A DNA stretch of 64,000 nt from an uncultured Winogradskyella sp. (GTDB lineage: Bacteria; Bacteroidota; Bacteroidia; Flavobacteriales; Flavobacteriaceae): NCBI GenBank assembly GCA_913055905.1, contig CAJXLB010000010.1, positions 1 through 64,000 of the forward strand. Direction: 5' to 3'. The notes beneath the pieces were generated by a model that did not search any database, was not told where the DNA came from, and saw only the letters and a list, made by a program, of their open reading frames with translations. Both the position numbers and the translations under genes were made by a program. The stretch's first letter is position 1. Each line of letters begins with the position of its first letter. Positions 6,056 to 15,406 of the stretch are shown piece after piece.

Positions 6056-7318
6056 ATGAAATCACATTATCAAATTTTAGTTATCGGCGGAGGGTCAGGT
6101 GGCATTATGACGGCTGCTAATCTTTTAGACAAGGATAAGACCTTGGACATTGCCATCATAGAGCCAGCCGATTGGCATTACTATCAACCTGCTTGGACTT
6201 TAGTCGGTGCAGGAACTTACGATTTTGAAAAAACCAAAAAGCCAATGGCTTCTGTGATGCCTAAAGAAGTAGACTGGATAAAAGATTACGCCACGGGTTT
6301 TGACCCAGAAGCGAATGCTGTAGCCACTAAGGAGAGCGGGAACATCACTTACGATTATCTCATTGTATCGCCTGGTTTGGTCATGGATACCTCGTTAATA
6401 GAAGGACTTACAGAGTCACTAGGCAAAGGTGTGGTTTGCAGTAATTACACGGATCCCAAACATACGTGGGAAGTCCTAAGAAATTTTAAGGGTGGTAACG
6501 CTGTGTTCACGCAACCAACCACACCAATTAAATGTGGTGGCGCACCCCAAAAAATCGCCTATCTAGCTGCAGACTATTTTAAAAAGCATGGTCTTAAAGA
6601 CAAGACCAATATAGTTTTTGCGACGCCAGGCTCCGTTATTTTTGGTGTTAAGGAAATTCGCGAAAGTTTAATGCAAGTAGTCAGTAGGTATGGCATTCAC
6701 TTCAAACCCTTTTATGCACCCATTAAAATTGATGCCGAAAACCAAATCGTAACTTTTAAAGGTGTTGGTACAGGTGAGAATAAATGTGTTATCAACGAAG
6801 ATAACGAATTGCGTGAGGTGATGTCTGGTGAATCCATTATAGAAATGCCTTTTGATATGCTGCACCTTGCACCGCCTCAAACCGCTCCCAAGTTTGTAAA
6901 GGAATCGGTTTTGGTTAATGAAGCCGGATGGTTAGATGTAGATAAACATACCCTACAACACAATAAGTATCCCAATATCTTTGGTCTGGGCGATGTTGCA
7001 GCGCTGCCAACCGCTAAAACGGGAGCAGCTATACGCAAACAGGTTCCTGTGGTTTCAGATAATATCTTGCAGCTCATAGCTCATGGTAAAAAAGGCAATA
7101 AATCTTATAACGGCTATTCTTCCTGTCCTTTAGTCACAGCTTATGGCAAAATGATTTTAGCCGAATTTGACTATGAGAATAATTTTATCCCAGACCCAAA
7201 ACTTAAACAGATGTTGGTCTTCAATAGTGAAAAGGAACACTGGCGCTTGTGGATGTTAAAGAAATATGGCTTGCCTTATCTCTATTGGAATAAAATGATG
7301 AAAGGCAAGGAAGTTTAA
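6056..7318 (+). CDS. sqr: Sulfide:quinone oxidoreductase
   Basis: 420 residues. N-terminal FAD-binding motif GGGSGG (11-16), a second nucleotide-binding-type region near 185-200, and the FAD-contacting LGDVAALP near 311. Cysteines C128, C160 (IKCGGAPQK) and C357 (YSSCPLVT) are placed like those of SQOR-type enzymes, where two form the sulfide-reactive disulfide. It oxidises sulfide to persulfide and passes electrons to the quinone pool at the inner face of the membrane. With the dioxygenase, rhodanese and TSUP exporter it completes a sulfide-detoxification route. The family includes other FAD oxidoreductases, but the KCGGAPQK context and neighbourhood favour SQR. Confidence 0.88.
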   Translation: MKSHYQILVIGGGSGGIMTAANLLDKDKTLDIAIIEPADWHYYQPAWTLVGAGTYDFEKTKKPMASVMPKEVDWIKDYATGFDPEANAVATKESGNITYDYLIVSPGLVMDTSLIEGLTESLGKGVVCSNYTDPKHTWEVLRNFKGGNAVFTQPTTPIKCGGAPQKIAYLAADYFKKHGLKDKTNIVFATPGSVIFGVKEIRESLMQVVSRYGIHFKPFYAPIKIDAENQIVTFKGVGTGENKCVINEDNELREVMSGESIIEMPFDMLHLAPPQTAPKFVKESVLVNEAGWLDVDKHTLQHNKYPNIFGLGDVAALPTAKTGAAIRKQVPVVSDNILQLIAHGKKGNKSYNGYSSCPLVTAYGKMILAEFDYENNFIPDPKLKQMLVFNSEKEHWRLWMLKKYGLPYLYWNKMMKGKEV

Positions 7319-7403
7319 GGCAAACGGCTTAGGTTTGAAAACACACCTATTTTAAAAAATCATTAAGATTTTAAGCAGATTATTGAATAGTTAGGAAAAA
7401 AAA

Positions 7404-7433
7404 TTGTTTTGTTTAATAAAAAGTTAATTTTAC
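7404..7433 (+). promoter_or_regulatory. Possible promoter of the 7452 gene
   Basis: TTG at 7404-7406, an 18-base spacer and TAATTTTA at 7425-7432, close to TTG-N17-20-TAnnTTTG. The start codon follows about 20 bases later. Confidence 0.4.
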
Positions 7434-7451
7434 ATAGACAAAACTTACAAA

Positions 7452-7748
7452 ATGAAAACCCTAACCGCTATTCCATTCTGTTTGTTCATGCTTTTTTCAT
7501 TCTGGGTGACGGCCCAGGAAGAGAACATCCTGAACCCAAAAGACACCATTCATGCCTTTGAAATTGATGGCGATTGCGAGAGTAATCCAGCAGAAAATGC
7601 TTTAGTTACGGTATGGGCAAGATCTGATGCGCACGAACGGGCTAATGACTACGGGACAACGAAACTTTGCGAATGTGCTGATGAACCCAACACGCCAGCT
7701 GTGAGAGGTAAAAAAATTCAATGTCAATTGACCAAATTGAAGTTTTAA
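7452..7748 (+). CDS. Small secreted cysteine-containing protein, unknown
   Basis: 98 residues with a signal peptide (MKTLTAIPFCLFMLFSFWVTAQ). The mature part of about 76 residues carries four cysteines (GDCES, LCECAD, IQCQL), which could form two disulfides in the periplasm or outside the cell. No family recognised. It stands alone between sqr and the dehydrogenase gene, with its own likely promoter at 7404-7433, so a link to sulfide metabolism is not shown. Confidence 0.7.
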   Translation: MKTLTAIPFCLFMLFSFWVTAQEENILNPKDTIHAFEIDGDCESNPAENALVTVWARSDAHERANDYGTTKLCECADEPNTPAVRGKKIQCQLTKLKF

Positions 7749-7822
7749 AAGCTATTTTTAATATAGAATTCTCAGATAGGGAAAGCCTGTTTTAAAGGCA
7801 TACATTTTAAAAATTAAATAGA

Positions 7823-8599
7823 GTGAATATATCTAATCATTTCGATTTAAAAGGGAAGACTGCTATTGTTACGGGTGGAGGAAATGGGATAGGAAAGGCC
7901 TGCTGCAAAATTTTGGGTGCTTATGGTGCCAATATTGTTGTTTCAGATTTAACCTTGGAATATGCTGAATCCGTAGCTAACGAAATTCGGTCTGACGGTG
8001 GGAAGGCTATCGCGGTAGCTTGTAATGTTACTAAGGATGAAGATTTGGTAAACGTTGTAACAGTTGCCAAGGAAACTTATGGCGGCATCGAAATTCTTGT
8101 AAATAACGCTGGTGGTGGTGGCGGTGGTCGAGAAAACCCTTTTAAAATTGATGTTGATCGATTTAAGTGGGTGTTTGAGCTTAACTTGTTTAGTGCATGG
8201 CGCCTTACGCAACTTTGTGCTCCAGAAATGCAAAAAAGTGGCTATGGTTCAGTTATCAATATAACTTCCATGGGCTCAATTAACAAGAGTCCTAACATGA
8301 GTGCTTATGCCAGTTCCAAGGCGGCACTTAACCATATGACGGCTAATTTAGCCTTTGATTATGGAGAATTTGGCATTCGCTTAAATTGTGTAGGTCCTGG
8401 AGCAACGCGCACCAAGGCATTAGCTAGTGTCCTTACGCCAGAAATTGAGCAACGAATCCTTAAAAATACGCCCATTAAGAGACTTGGTGAGGTTGAGGAT
8501 ATTTCTGGTGCCGTTTTATACTTTGCTGCTCCTATCTCGGAGTGGGTGAGCGGTCAGGTCTTATTTGTCAACGGAGGCGGCGTTCAAACGTTGGATTAA
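7823..8599 (+). CDS. Short-chain dehydrogenase/reductase
   Basis: 258 residues, classical SDR length. NAD(P)-binding motif TGGGNGIG near residue 17, NNAG near 93, catalytic serine in ITSMGS, and YASSK supplying Tyr and Lys near 160-165. The C-terminal GQVLFVNGGG is typical. The sequence resembles 7-alpha-hydroxysteroid dehydrogenase (HdhA)-like SDRs, but substrate cannot be assigned from sequence. The start is GTG at 7823: no in-frame ATG precedes the Rossmann motif. It begins a run of co-oriented envelope genes, but a functional link is not evident. Confidence 0.85.
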   Translation: MNISNHFDLKGKTAIVTGGGNGIGKACCKILGAYGANIVVSDLTLEYAESVANEIRSDGGKAIAVACNVTKDEDLVNVVTVAKETYGGIEILVNNAGGGGGGRENPFKIDVDRFKWVFELNLFSAWRLTQLCAPEMQKSGYGSVINITSMGSINKSPNMSAYASSKAALNHMTANLAFDYGEFGIRLNCVGPGATRTKALASVLTPEIEQRILKNTPIKRLGEVEDISGAVLYFAAPISEWVSGQVLFVNGGGVQTLD

Positions 8600-8626
8600 C
8601 AATGCGTAAAAAAGCAGACTAAAAAA

Positions 8627-9343
8627 ATGAAAATGGTATTTAATTATTTAATAACTATTATAGTTATCCTGATAGGAATAAATGCTCAGGCACAAAATTC
8701 TGATGATAACAATGAAGATTATGGTATTAAAAAAGGGCGTTTTTATAGTGCTCTGACTTTTTCCTTAGATCAGCGGAAAGCCGAAAATGAAGACCAACTA
8801 TTAAGGCAGGTCGTTGATCAGGACCGTTTAAATTACAGAATTGTTGGAAATGGCGGTTATGCCATTAAAGATAACTTTACCTTGGGCTTTTCCATGGGTT
8901 ACGGTCAGCAAAGAGAAGAGATAACCTTTCTTGACGAAAATGATCAGGAAATCACGTCAAAGCGTTTACAGAGAGGGTTTTCCATTGCTCCAAACATGCG
9001 CCAGTACATCCCGATAGGAAAAGGAAAACTGCAAATCATTGTGCAGACAGAGTTGGGCTTAACTTTTGGGGAATCCTTGGAACGTATTTTTAGATCTGAC
9101 GATATCGACAAAATTAATGGTAACTTTTTTGAATTAAATTTGGGTGTGAGTCCCGGTGTGGCTTTGTTTTTTACTAGAAATTGGGCCTTTGAAACCACTG
9201 TCAATATTGCTGGATTAAAGACACGAGTTGAAGAGGAGGTTTTAAATAATAATGAGGCTAACAAACAACGTATAGAAACTACTAGTATAGATTTACAATT
9301 AAACCTATTAGCCTTAAACCTAGGAGTAGCCTATTATTTTTAA
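8627..9343 (+). CDS. Outer-membrane beta-barrel protein
   Basis: 238 residues. Signal peptide with cleavage near NAQAQN, then alternating amphipathic strands and a terminal aromatic (LGVAYYF), the usual signal for outer-membrane insertion. It resembles the PorT/OmpW-like small barrels common in flavobacteria. It follows the dehydrogenase by 27 bases and precedes a lipoprotein gene. No ligand or enzymatic motif is visible. Confidence 0.75.
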   Translation: MKMVFNYLITIIVILIGINAQAQNSDDNNEDYGIKKGRFYSALTFSLDQRKAENEDQLLRQVVDQDRLNYRIVGNGGYAIKDNFTLGFSMGYGQQREEITFLDENDQEITSKRLQRGFSIAPNMRQYIPIGKGKLQIIVQTELGLTFGESLERIFRSDDIDKINGNFFELNLGVSPGVALFFTRNWAFETTVNIAGLKTRVEEEVLNNNEANKQRIETTSIDLQLNLLALNLGVAYYF

Positions 9344-9391
9344 AAGACGATGGATTAATTGAAATATGAATCACGATAATCAAATAAAATT

Positions 9392-10456
9392 ATGACATGT
9401 AAAAAACTTCAACTTTTAGTCGTTCTAATTATCGTAGCAATAGGCTTCAACAGCTGTGTTTCTGATGATGAGTTTGGGTTGTCTAATTTTAAGGAAATAA
9501 AAGCATTTCAATTGCCAGGTCAAGCTGGCTTAACCGCAATTTCAAGTGAGGAACGAACCATTATCATTCCAATGAGCGAAGAAGCGGATCTCTCCAATTT
9601 AGTGCCATCTACTATTGAAATTTCAAATTTGGCACGTATTACTCCAGCTATAAATGAAGCTCAAAACTTTACAGAACCTGTTGTTTATACAGTTACTGCA
9701 GAAGATAATTCTACGGCAGAGTGGACCGTAACAGCCGTGGCGGCATTGCCTAATCCACAACTGCCAAATAGTAATTTTGACGATTGGTATCCAGTTAGCG
9801 ATTACCAACAACCTGGTTTGGATGCAGACAACACGGTTTGGGGCACAGCTAACAGAGCTTTGGCCATTGCTGGAGATGCCAATACCAATCCAGAAGATTT
9901 GGGAAATGGCGACTTTGCAGCACGTTTAACCAGTGTTGAAGCCCCTTTATTAGTGAGAATGGCAGCGGCTACGTTATTTACAGGTACCTTTACAGAAGGA
10001 TTTCCTAATCCTACCGATCCTCGTTCCAATATCAATTTTGGAACTCCTTTTAGTGGTAGGCCAAGTGCTTTTGCTGTAGAATATCTTTACACGCCAGGGC
10101 CATCTTATGAAGATGCTGATGGTAATCCCTTGCCAGGAGGTGACCAATGTGACATATACGTTTTATTGGAAAAAAGAGAAGGCGATATGGTTCAAAGAAT
10201 TGGTACAGGTTGGTTTAGGAGTGATGCCACAGTAAGCAATTTTACCGATCTTGAAGTAGATATTAAATATGGGGAATTGACACCTTCAGACCCGGAGTTT
10301 GAGTATGCAAATATCCGTGAAGGCGAAACCTGGGGAGACCCTCAAGACACGCCTACACACATTACGGTAGTTTTTTCTTCGAGCGCCTTAGGCGATTTTT
10401 TTACGGGAGCCATAGGAAGTGAACTTTGGGTGAATAATTTTGAATTGATATATTAA
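9392..10456 (+). CDS. Lipoprotein with PCMD (putative carbohydrate metabolism) domain
   Basis: 354 residues. Lipobox GFNSC puts the acylated cysteine near residue 22. Residues about 30-115 look like the DUF5018-type immunoglobulin-like domain (pattern ITPAINEAQNFTEPVVYTVTA near the end). Residues about 125-354 match the PCMD domain: it opens PNSNFDDWY and closes LWVNNFELIY. The family is found on surface lipoproteins of Bacteroidota and is thought to bind or handle polysaccharide. It follows a barrel protein, so a surface pair is plausible. Confidence 0.75.
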   Translation: MTCKKLQLLVVLIIVAIGFNSCVSDDEFGLSNFKEIKAFQLPGQAGLTAISSEERTIIIPMSEEADLSNLVPSTIEISNLARITPAINEAQNFTEPVVYTVTAEDNSTAEWTVTAVAALPNPQLPNSNFDDWYPVSDYQQPGLDADNTVWGTANRALAIAGDANTNPEDLGNGDFAARLTSVEAPLLVRMAAATLFTGTFTEGFPNPTDPRSNINFGTPFSGRPSAFAVEYLYTPGPSYEDADGNPLPGGDQCDIYVLLEKREGDMVQRIGTGWFRSDATVSNFTDLEVDIKYGELTPSDPEFEYANIREGETWGDPQDTPTHITVVFSSSALGDFFTGAIGSELWVNNFELIY

Positions 10457-10505
10457 AAAAAATAAAGTATGGGCTTATAAAGCCAATAGCAAAGTATTTA
10501 TAATT

Positions 10506-11690
10506 ATGAAACCGGCGCCAAAAATCCCTCTAGATAAAACATGGATTGATTCGTTAACCTTAAAACTACTTGTGGTGTCATTTTGGGTACTGGCATTCAC
10601 GTCCTGTTCTTTGGTAAAAGTTGAAAATGAACAAAAGCCGTTAGGCGTCAGGGAACTTAATACCAGGCTTCTCACTCAAAACTTTGCCCAAGCAGCTATG
10701 GACAACGTAGAAGTGGCTGCGGATAGTATCGCAAAATTAGCCCAGGGCAATAAGGATATCCAAGTCAATACGCTGTACTGGAAAATTCAAACTTCGGAGG
10801 AATTAGGTAAACTAAGTTTTCAAACGGAACCAAAAATAGCCTTGATGGATACGTGGTCTTATTTTTTGGAAGTAAAGCAGTCCTTTGAGAACCCAGAATT
10901 AAAAGCGGTTTTTGGTAAATATAACCCTATTGCTTTGGATGCAGTACAAAAGAATATAGATGGTATACAAAAGATTGCGGCTAGTGTGCTGCCAAAAGGG
11001 GAATTTGAAAAGATCAAGACCTTTGTAGAAAATTATGCCAAGGAGTCTCCTTTATTGCTGCAGCAGGAATTTAAGCATAAATCCATTAGGGAATCCTATA
11101 TGAAATTTAAGCAGATTCCAGACAGCACGGCCGTACAGACTGTAGGAACACTATCCGAAGTCGTTGCCGATGCCACTAATAGGTTTGGATATTACTCAGA
11201 TGCTTCAGGAAAACGTTTAAATTGGAAGGCTGAGATGATACTGCGAAAAAGAGGAATCGACTCCATGGATTTCGAAGCCAAAATGGCTGAAATCGACCGA
11301 CAATTTGAGCGATTGATTACGGTTGCTGAAAATTCACCTGAGACCATCAAGGAAGCCATCGTTGAATTTAGATACAACATTAGCCCCTTATTTGAAGGGC
11401 TTAATTACGAAATTGGTTCGGCCATGGAAAGTTTGTCTGCAGACCTTACCTCAGTGGATAGCATGCTTCTAAGAGAACGCGTTGCCTTGGATTCTATTAT
11501 AAAACGGGAGCGTGTAGCCTTAACACAAAAGGCGGAAACGCTGGTCGACGAATGGATTACAACTGTTTTTGATAGTGTTGGTGATATGCTTGGCAGTTTA
11601 ATACTGTATTTTATACTCTTATTTATTGTGGTATTGGGTCTGCCTTTTTATGTGGGTTATCTCATAGGGAGAAGAAAATCTAAAGCTTAA
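10506..11690 (+). CDS. Putative lipoprotein with C-terminal membrane helix, unknown
   Basis: 394 residues of no family I recognise. A hydrophobic segment around residues 20-35 ends in AFTSC, a possible lipobox after an unusually long polar N-terminus. Residues 45-350 are mostly helical with heptad-like patterns. A strong membrane helix follows (LGSLILYFILLFIVVLGLPF), then the basic tail GRRKSKA. A membrane-spanning C-terminus in a would-be lipoprotein is odd; a plain two-helix inner-membrane protein with a large periplasmic coiled domain is the alternative. The next gene starts 8 bases on, suggesting one transcript. Confidence 0.65.
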   Translation: MKPAPKIPLDKTWIDSLTLKLLVVSFWVLAFTSCSLVKVENEQKPLGVRELNTRLLTQNFAQAAMDNVEVAADSIAKLAQGNKDIQVNTLYWKIQTSEELGKLSFQTEPKIALMDTWSYFLEVKQSFENPELKAVFGKYNPIALDAVQKNIDGIQKIAASVLPKGEFEKIKTFVENYAKESPLLLQQEFKHKSIRESYMKFKQIPDSTAVQTVGTLSEVVADATNRFGYYSDASGKRLNWKAEMILRKRGIDSMDFEAKMAEIDRQFERLITVAENSPETIKEAIVEFRYNISPLFEGLNYEIGSAMESLSADLTSVDSMLLRERVALDSIIKRERVALTQKAETLVDEWITTVFDSVGDMLGSLILYFILLFIVVLGLPFYVGYLIGRRKSKA

Positions 11691-11698
11691 AATAAATC

Positions 11699-12718
11699 AT
11701 GAAAAAATTAAGTCTAATTATTCTAGTAGTCACAACCTTAGCATCTTGTTCATCCGAAAAACAAAAGACGAGCATCTTTTGGGTCAGTGGATTTAAAACC
11801 AATTGTGAAAGTGGTGCAGGGCCATCAAGCTGCCTTTTAATTTCTAAAGGGGAGGATTTGCAATATGCAGAATGGCAGAATTTCTACGCTGATATCGAAG
11901 GTTTTCAATTTGAAGACGGTATTCTAAAAAAAATCGAAGTCTTAGAAACTGAGCGTGAAGAGCCTGTTCCTGCAGACGCTTCTAGCATCATTTATAAAAT
12001 GACAAAAGAGTTAGAACAAAAACAAGATCCAAGAATAGCCTTGAATGGTGATTGGGAGGTAAATACTTTGGTAAACCAGCCTTTAAGTCAGGATACAATT
12101 GTACCTACGCTGTCTTTTAATTTATTAAACATGACCGTTAATGGCAATGGTGGTTGCAATAGTTATAAAGGGACCATAACAGCCTTAGGACTTGAAAATT
12201 TGACTTTTGGAGAGCTATTAAACACCTTAAGGATGTGCGAGCACCAAGCCATGGAGGATTCTTTTTTTAAAACCCTACGAGAAACAGCTGGATATACACT
12301 GGCAGATAACAAATTGTCATTATTAAATAAGAAGAAGGACGCGCAACTGGTTTTTAATAAAATAGATCAAACGAAAAACACAATACGGTTAAATGACATT
12401 TGGACTGCTGTGCGCATAAATGGTAATCCCATCAACAGAATGGTAAAGGTGCCTCAATTAGAGGTTAATGTTAGCGAAATGAAAATATTCGGTAGTGATG
12501 GATGTAATAATTATTTCGGAACCATAACGGAATTGACTGAAGAGACCATTGCTATAGATGGCATTGGGTCTACTAGAAAAATGTGCCCTGATATGGAGGT
12601 GCCAGAGCGCTACAATAGAGCGCTTTCAAAAGTTAATAGCTATAGTTTTGACGAGCGTCTTTTAGTGTTTACGGATAAAGATGGAAATGAGGTTTTAGCA
12701 TTTCTAAAGACAGATTAA
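11699..12718 (+). CDS. Lipoprotein with DUF4377 and two META (HslJ-like) domains
   Basis: 339 residues. Lipobox LASC near residue 17. Residues about 25-95 look like DUF4377 (FWVSGFKTNC, ECG-like loops, YADIEGFQFEDG). Two META domains follow, about 110-225 and 230-339, each with a GGCN or DGCN plus RMC/KMC pattern (NGNGGCNSY with LRMCEHQ; GSDGCNNY with RKMCPD). META domains occur in HslJ, linked to novobiocin resistance and heat-shock in E. coli, and in many exported proteins; their biochemical role is unclear. The duplicated domains diverge strongly, so the duplication is old. Confidence 0.8.
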   Translation: MKKLSLIILVVTTLASCSSEKQKTSIFWVSGFKTNCESGAGPSSCLLISKGEDLQYAEWQNFYADIEGFQFEDGILKKIEVLETEREEPVPADASSIIYKMTKELEQKQDPRIALNGDWEVNTLVNQPLSQDTIVPTLSFNLLNMTVNGNGGCNSYKGTITALGLENLTFGELLNTLRMCEHQAMEDSFFKTLRETAGYTLADNKLSLLNKKKDAQLVFNKIDQTKNTIRLNDIWTAVRINGNPINRMVKVPQLEVNVSEMKIFGSDGCNNYFGTITELTEETIAIDGIGSTRKMCPDMEVPERYNRALSKVNSYSFDERLLVFTDKDGNEVLAFLKTD

Positions 12719-12745
12719 AAACAAAATGAAAATGGCCAATAAAAA

Positions 12746-13624
12746 ATGACTGAAATTCTTGAATTCTTAAAAAGTAATTTAGGCAAGAGCATCATTTCCT
12801 TGCTCATAGCTATCATAATTATTGCCTTTATTTCTTTAATAATCAAAAGAGTAATCCCGAGACATATACCAGATGCAAGTTCGCGTTATAGAGCTAGAAA
12901 GTTTGTGAACATAATAGGTTATATCGCAGCCGTGACAGTAGCGCTGGTTGTATTTAGTAATCAACTATCGGCTTTGAGTGTGGTATTAGGTGTTGCAGGT
13001 GCCGGAGTAGCATTTGCATTTCAGGAAGTCATTGCAAGTTTTGCAGGTTATTTGGTGCTTCATACCTCAAACTTTTTTAAGGTGGGTGATCGCGTGCTAT
13101 TGGGTGGAATTAAAGGGGATGTCATTGATGTTGGCTTGTTGCGAACGTCACTAATGGAAACAGGCGACTGGATCAATGGCGATCGTTACAACGGACGTAT
13201 AACCAAAGTTGCTAACAGTTTTATTTTTAAGGCTCCGGTACATAATTATTCGGGCGATTTTCCTTTTTTATGGGATGAGATTAGAATTCCGATTAAAACC
13301 AATTGCGATTATGATTATGCCAATGAGAAATTTTTAGAGATTTTAATGGAAGTTCAAGGAGAGTTCAGTTCAGAAGCCAAGAAACACTGGCACAAAATGA
13401 CCGAAAAGTATATGGTTGAGGACGCTAGAGTAGATCCTTTTGTTTTAATGAAGTTTGATGAAAACTGGATAGATTTCACCTTAAGATATGTTGTAGATTA
13501 CAAGATGCGTGGAACAACAAAAGATAAAATTTACAAAAAAGTGCTTCAGGCCATAAATAATTCAGAAGGTAGGCTAGAAGTGGCTTCAGCGGCATTTGAA
13601 ATTACCGCATTCCCAAAACAGTAG
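12746..13624 (+). CDS. MscS-family mechanosensitive channel (short form)
   Basis: 292 residues. About three membrane segments: 15-35, 55-75 and the pore helix near 80-105 (VLGVAGAGVAFAFQEVIASFAGYLV, Gly/Ala-rich as in MscS). The cytosolic beta domain follows with FFKVGDRVLLGGIKGDVIDVGLLRT, the MscS signature. This class releases ions and small solutes under membrane tension. The gene ends the co-oriented block and faces a second, larger MscS gene tail to tail. The two are different subfamilies and not a recent duplication. Confidence 0.88.
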   Translation: MTEILEFLKSNLGKSIISLLIAIIIIAFISLIIKRVIPRHIPDASSRYRARKFVNIIGYIAAVTVALVVFSNQLSALSVVLGVAGAGVAFAFQEVIASFAGYLVLHTSNFFKVGDRVLLGGIKGDVIDVGLLRTSLMETGDWINGDRYNGRITKVANSFIFKAPVHNYSGDFPFLWDEIRIPIKTNCDYDYANEKFLEILMEVQGEFSSEAKKHWHKMTEKYMVEDARVDPFVLMKFDENWIDFTLRYVVDYKMRGTTKDKIYKKVLQAINNSEGRLEVASAAFEITAFPKQ

Positions 13625-13648
13625 TCTATTCTTTACTCTATAAGTAAA

Positions 13649-13747
13649 TCAACTTTTTTCAGAATTAGGAGGATAGGTTAAGGTGTTTCTAAGCGATTCA
13701 ATAGTTTGGCTATCAAAGTTAGGAATTTGGAGTTCGTTGTTCTCGAT
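13649..13747 (-). other. In-frame continuation of the downstream-truncated MscS gene
   Basis: Directly after the TGA stop at 13748-13750 the same frame stays open for 32 codons (IENNELQIPNFDSQ near the start, TLTYPPNSEKS at the end) to a second TGA at 13649-13651. The composition is protein-like. If the first TGA were TGG, the protein would read KEWIENNELQ, a form like the C-termini of related flavobacterial MscS proteins as I remember them. Confidence 0.6.
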
Positions 13748-15406
13748 TCATTCTTTAACCTTGGCTTCCGCTTCCGCTTTTTTGGTTTCGGACAGGCCTT
13801 GATCTTGAGAAATATATACGGTTTGAGATGGGAATGCAAAACCACTACCGCTATTTTCAATAACCTCGGCTATTCTAAAATTAATATCCTCCTGTATACC
13901 TAAGTATTCATTCCAATCAGCGGCATGAACGTAGGCCATGATTTCTACTTTTAAGGCATCACTCCCATAACCCAAAAATCGCACACGGGCAGGTTCTGGG
14001 TCAACTTTAGGATGCGCATAAAGAATTTTCCTTAATTCTACCAATATATATCGCATTTGGTGAGAGGAGGTTTCATAGCGAAGCCCAAGAGTTGTATGGA
14101 ACAAAAACATGTCGCGCTTAGCGTAATTCTCTATAAGCTGGGAGGAAAAGTCGGCATTTGGGATGGTAACTAGTGTTCGTCCTAAGGTGCGAATTCTAGT
14201 AGAACGCATTCCAATTTTTTCCACCGTACCAACTGTATCTCCAAATTTACAGAAATCACCCACTGCAACAGGCTGATCAAATATAACCGATAGTCCACCT
14301 ACGATATTTTCAACTGTTTTCTGGGCACCTAAAGCCAAGGCAATACCACCAACTCCTAGTGCGGCGATACCAGCCGTAACATTAAAACCAAGTGTTTCGA
14401 AAATGATTAAAACTGCAATGGCAATAAGTGTGAATTTGGCACTGTTCTTTAAAAAGGAAATGGCAGATAGACCACTGAAAATGTTGCGTTCTCGTAAACG
14501 TTCTTCACCTATGGCAGAAAAGGTATCAATTAGTAGCCATATGAAAATGAACAAAGCTGTCCACATAGCGATTATATTCACATAACTAAAGGCTTGTCTT
14601 ACTATAATGGAAAGTCCAATAAGTTGTGTCGTACTTACCAAAATAGCAACGGCAATAATTAAGCGTAATGGTATTAGTAAGGCTCTTAGGAAGTTACTGT
14701 ATTTACTGGCTTTAGAACCTGTCCATATAGCGCGCACAAATAGTTTAATAAGAATGGTAATGAACCATGCCGCCATGTATGAGGCAATGGCAAGAACAAT
14801 TATAGCAATCCAATCAAATATCGGAGCACCTTTCCATTTACCTCTTAATATGTCCTGGGGAATTGGACTTTGGAGATTAGACAAGTCTGTAGAATCAATA
14901 TAATCCAGTAGGTTTTTCGTGGTTTGACCAGAAACAAGCCAGATAGGATTGCTACCATCCTTAGTGACTCGTTCAAGGAAGACGGAGATAGCGTTATCTT
15001 TAGTTGTTATAGAGCCTATATGTTCAAGGTTGAGGTCTAAACCATCATTTAAATTACCTTCTGGTGTATTGTTTATAATGCTAATGGGAAGCATATTCCC
15101 ATACCTATTAAGTAAGGCTTCTATAGTTTTAATCTTTGGAATGAATGAAGAATCAATAGCTGCAGCATTAGTCTGTGAGAAATCAAGGTATTCAGCCGCC
15201 TTTAAAAAATTATCCTGTGCTAAGGAATTGAGAAAACCTTCTACCGCGCCTTTTGGGTTTGAACGGCCAAGAGGGTCTTTATTATCCTTTTTTTGCACTG
15301 TTTTGGTACTATCAACTTGAGGACTTTGCAAAAGTTGAAATGCCGTAGCACTATAGAAATTAAGAACGCAAATAATCAGAGTAATTAGGGTTAGTCTGTT
15401 ATTCAT
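13748..15406 (-). CDS. MscS-family channel with N-terminal periplasmic domain; probably shortened C-terminus
   Basis: 552 residues. Signal peptide-like N-terminus, a periplasmic region to about residue 180, then several membrane segments (about 200-225, 240-330) and the MscS core. The pore region reads AALGVGGIALALGAQKT; the beta domain reads DFCKFGDTVGTVEKIGMRSTRIRTL, cut here, with VTIPNADF. It gates under membrane tension and probably protects against osmotic downshock. The frame ends at a TGA followed by a further 32 in-frame codons that look coding, so the C-terminus may have been lost through a TGG to TGA change. Loss of this exposed tail may be tolerated. Confidence 0.88.
   Translation of the reverse strand: MNNRLTLITLIICVLNFYSATAFQLLQSPQVDSTKTVQKKDNKDPLGRSNPKGAVEGFLNSLAQDNFLKAAEYLDFSQTNAAAIDSSFIPKIKTIEALLNRYGNMLPISIINNTPEGNLNDGLDLNLEHIGSITTKDNAISVFLERVTKDGSNPIWLVSGQTTKNLLDYIDSTDLSNLQSPIPQDILRGKWKGAPIFDWIAIIVLAIASYMAAWFITILIKLFVRAIWTGSKASKYSNFLRALLIPLRLIIAVAILVSTTQLIGLSIIVRQAFSYVNIIAMWTALFIFIWLLIDTFSAIGEERLRERNIFSGLSAISFLKNSAKFTLIAIAVLIIFETLGFNVTAGIAALGVGGIALALGAQKTVENIVGGLSVIFDQPVAVGDFCKFGDTVGTVEKIGMRSTRIRTLGRTLVTIPNADFSSQLIENYAKRDMFLFHTTLGLRYETSSHQMRYILVELRKILYAHPKVDPEPARVRFLGYGSDALKVEIMAYVHAADWNEYLGIQEDINFRIAEVIENSGSGFAFPSQTVYISQDQGLSETKKAEAEAKVKE

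Noticed and set aside
13678-13860. 60-codon minus-strand frame over the MscS tail
   Set aside because: Out of frame with the MscS gene; composition is a shadow of it.
12746-15406. Two MscS genes as a recent duplication
   Set aside because: They differ in length, N-terminal domains and core sequence, and point towards each other.
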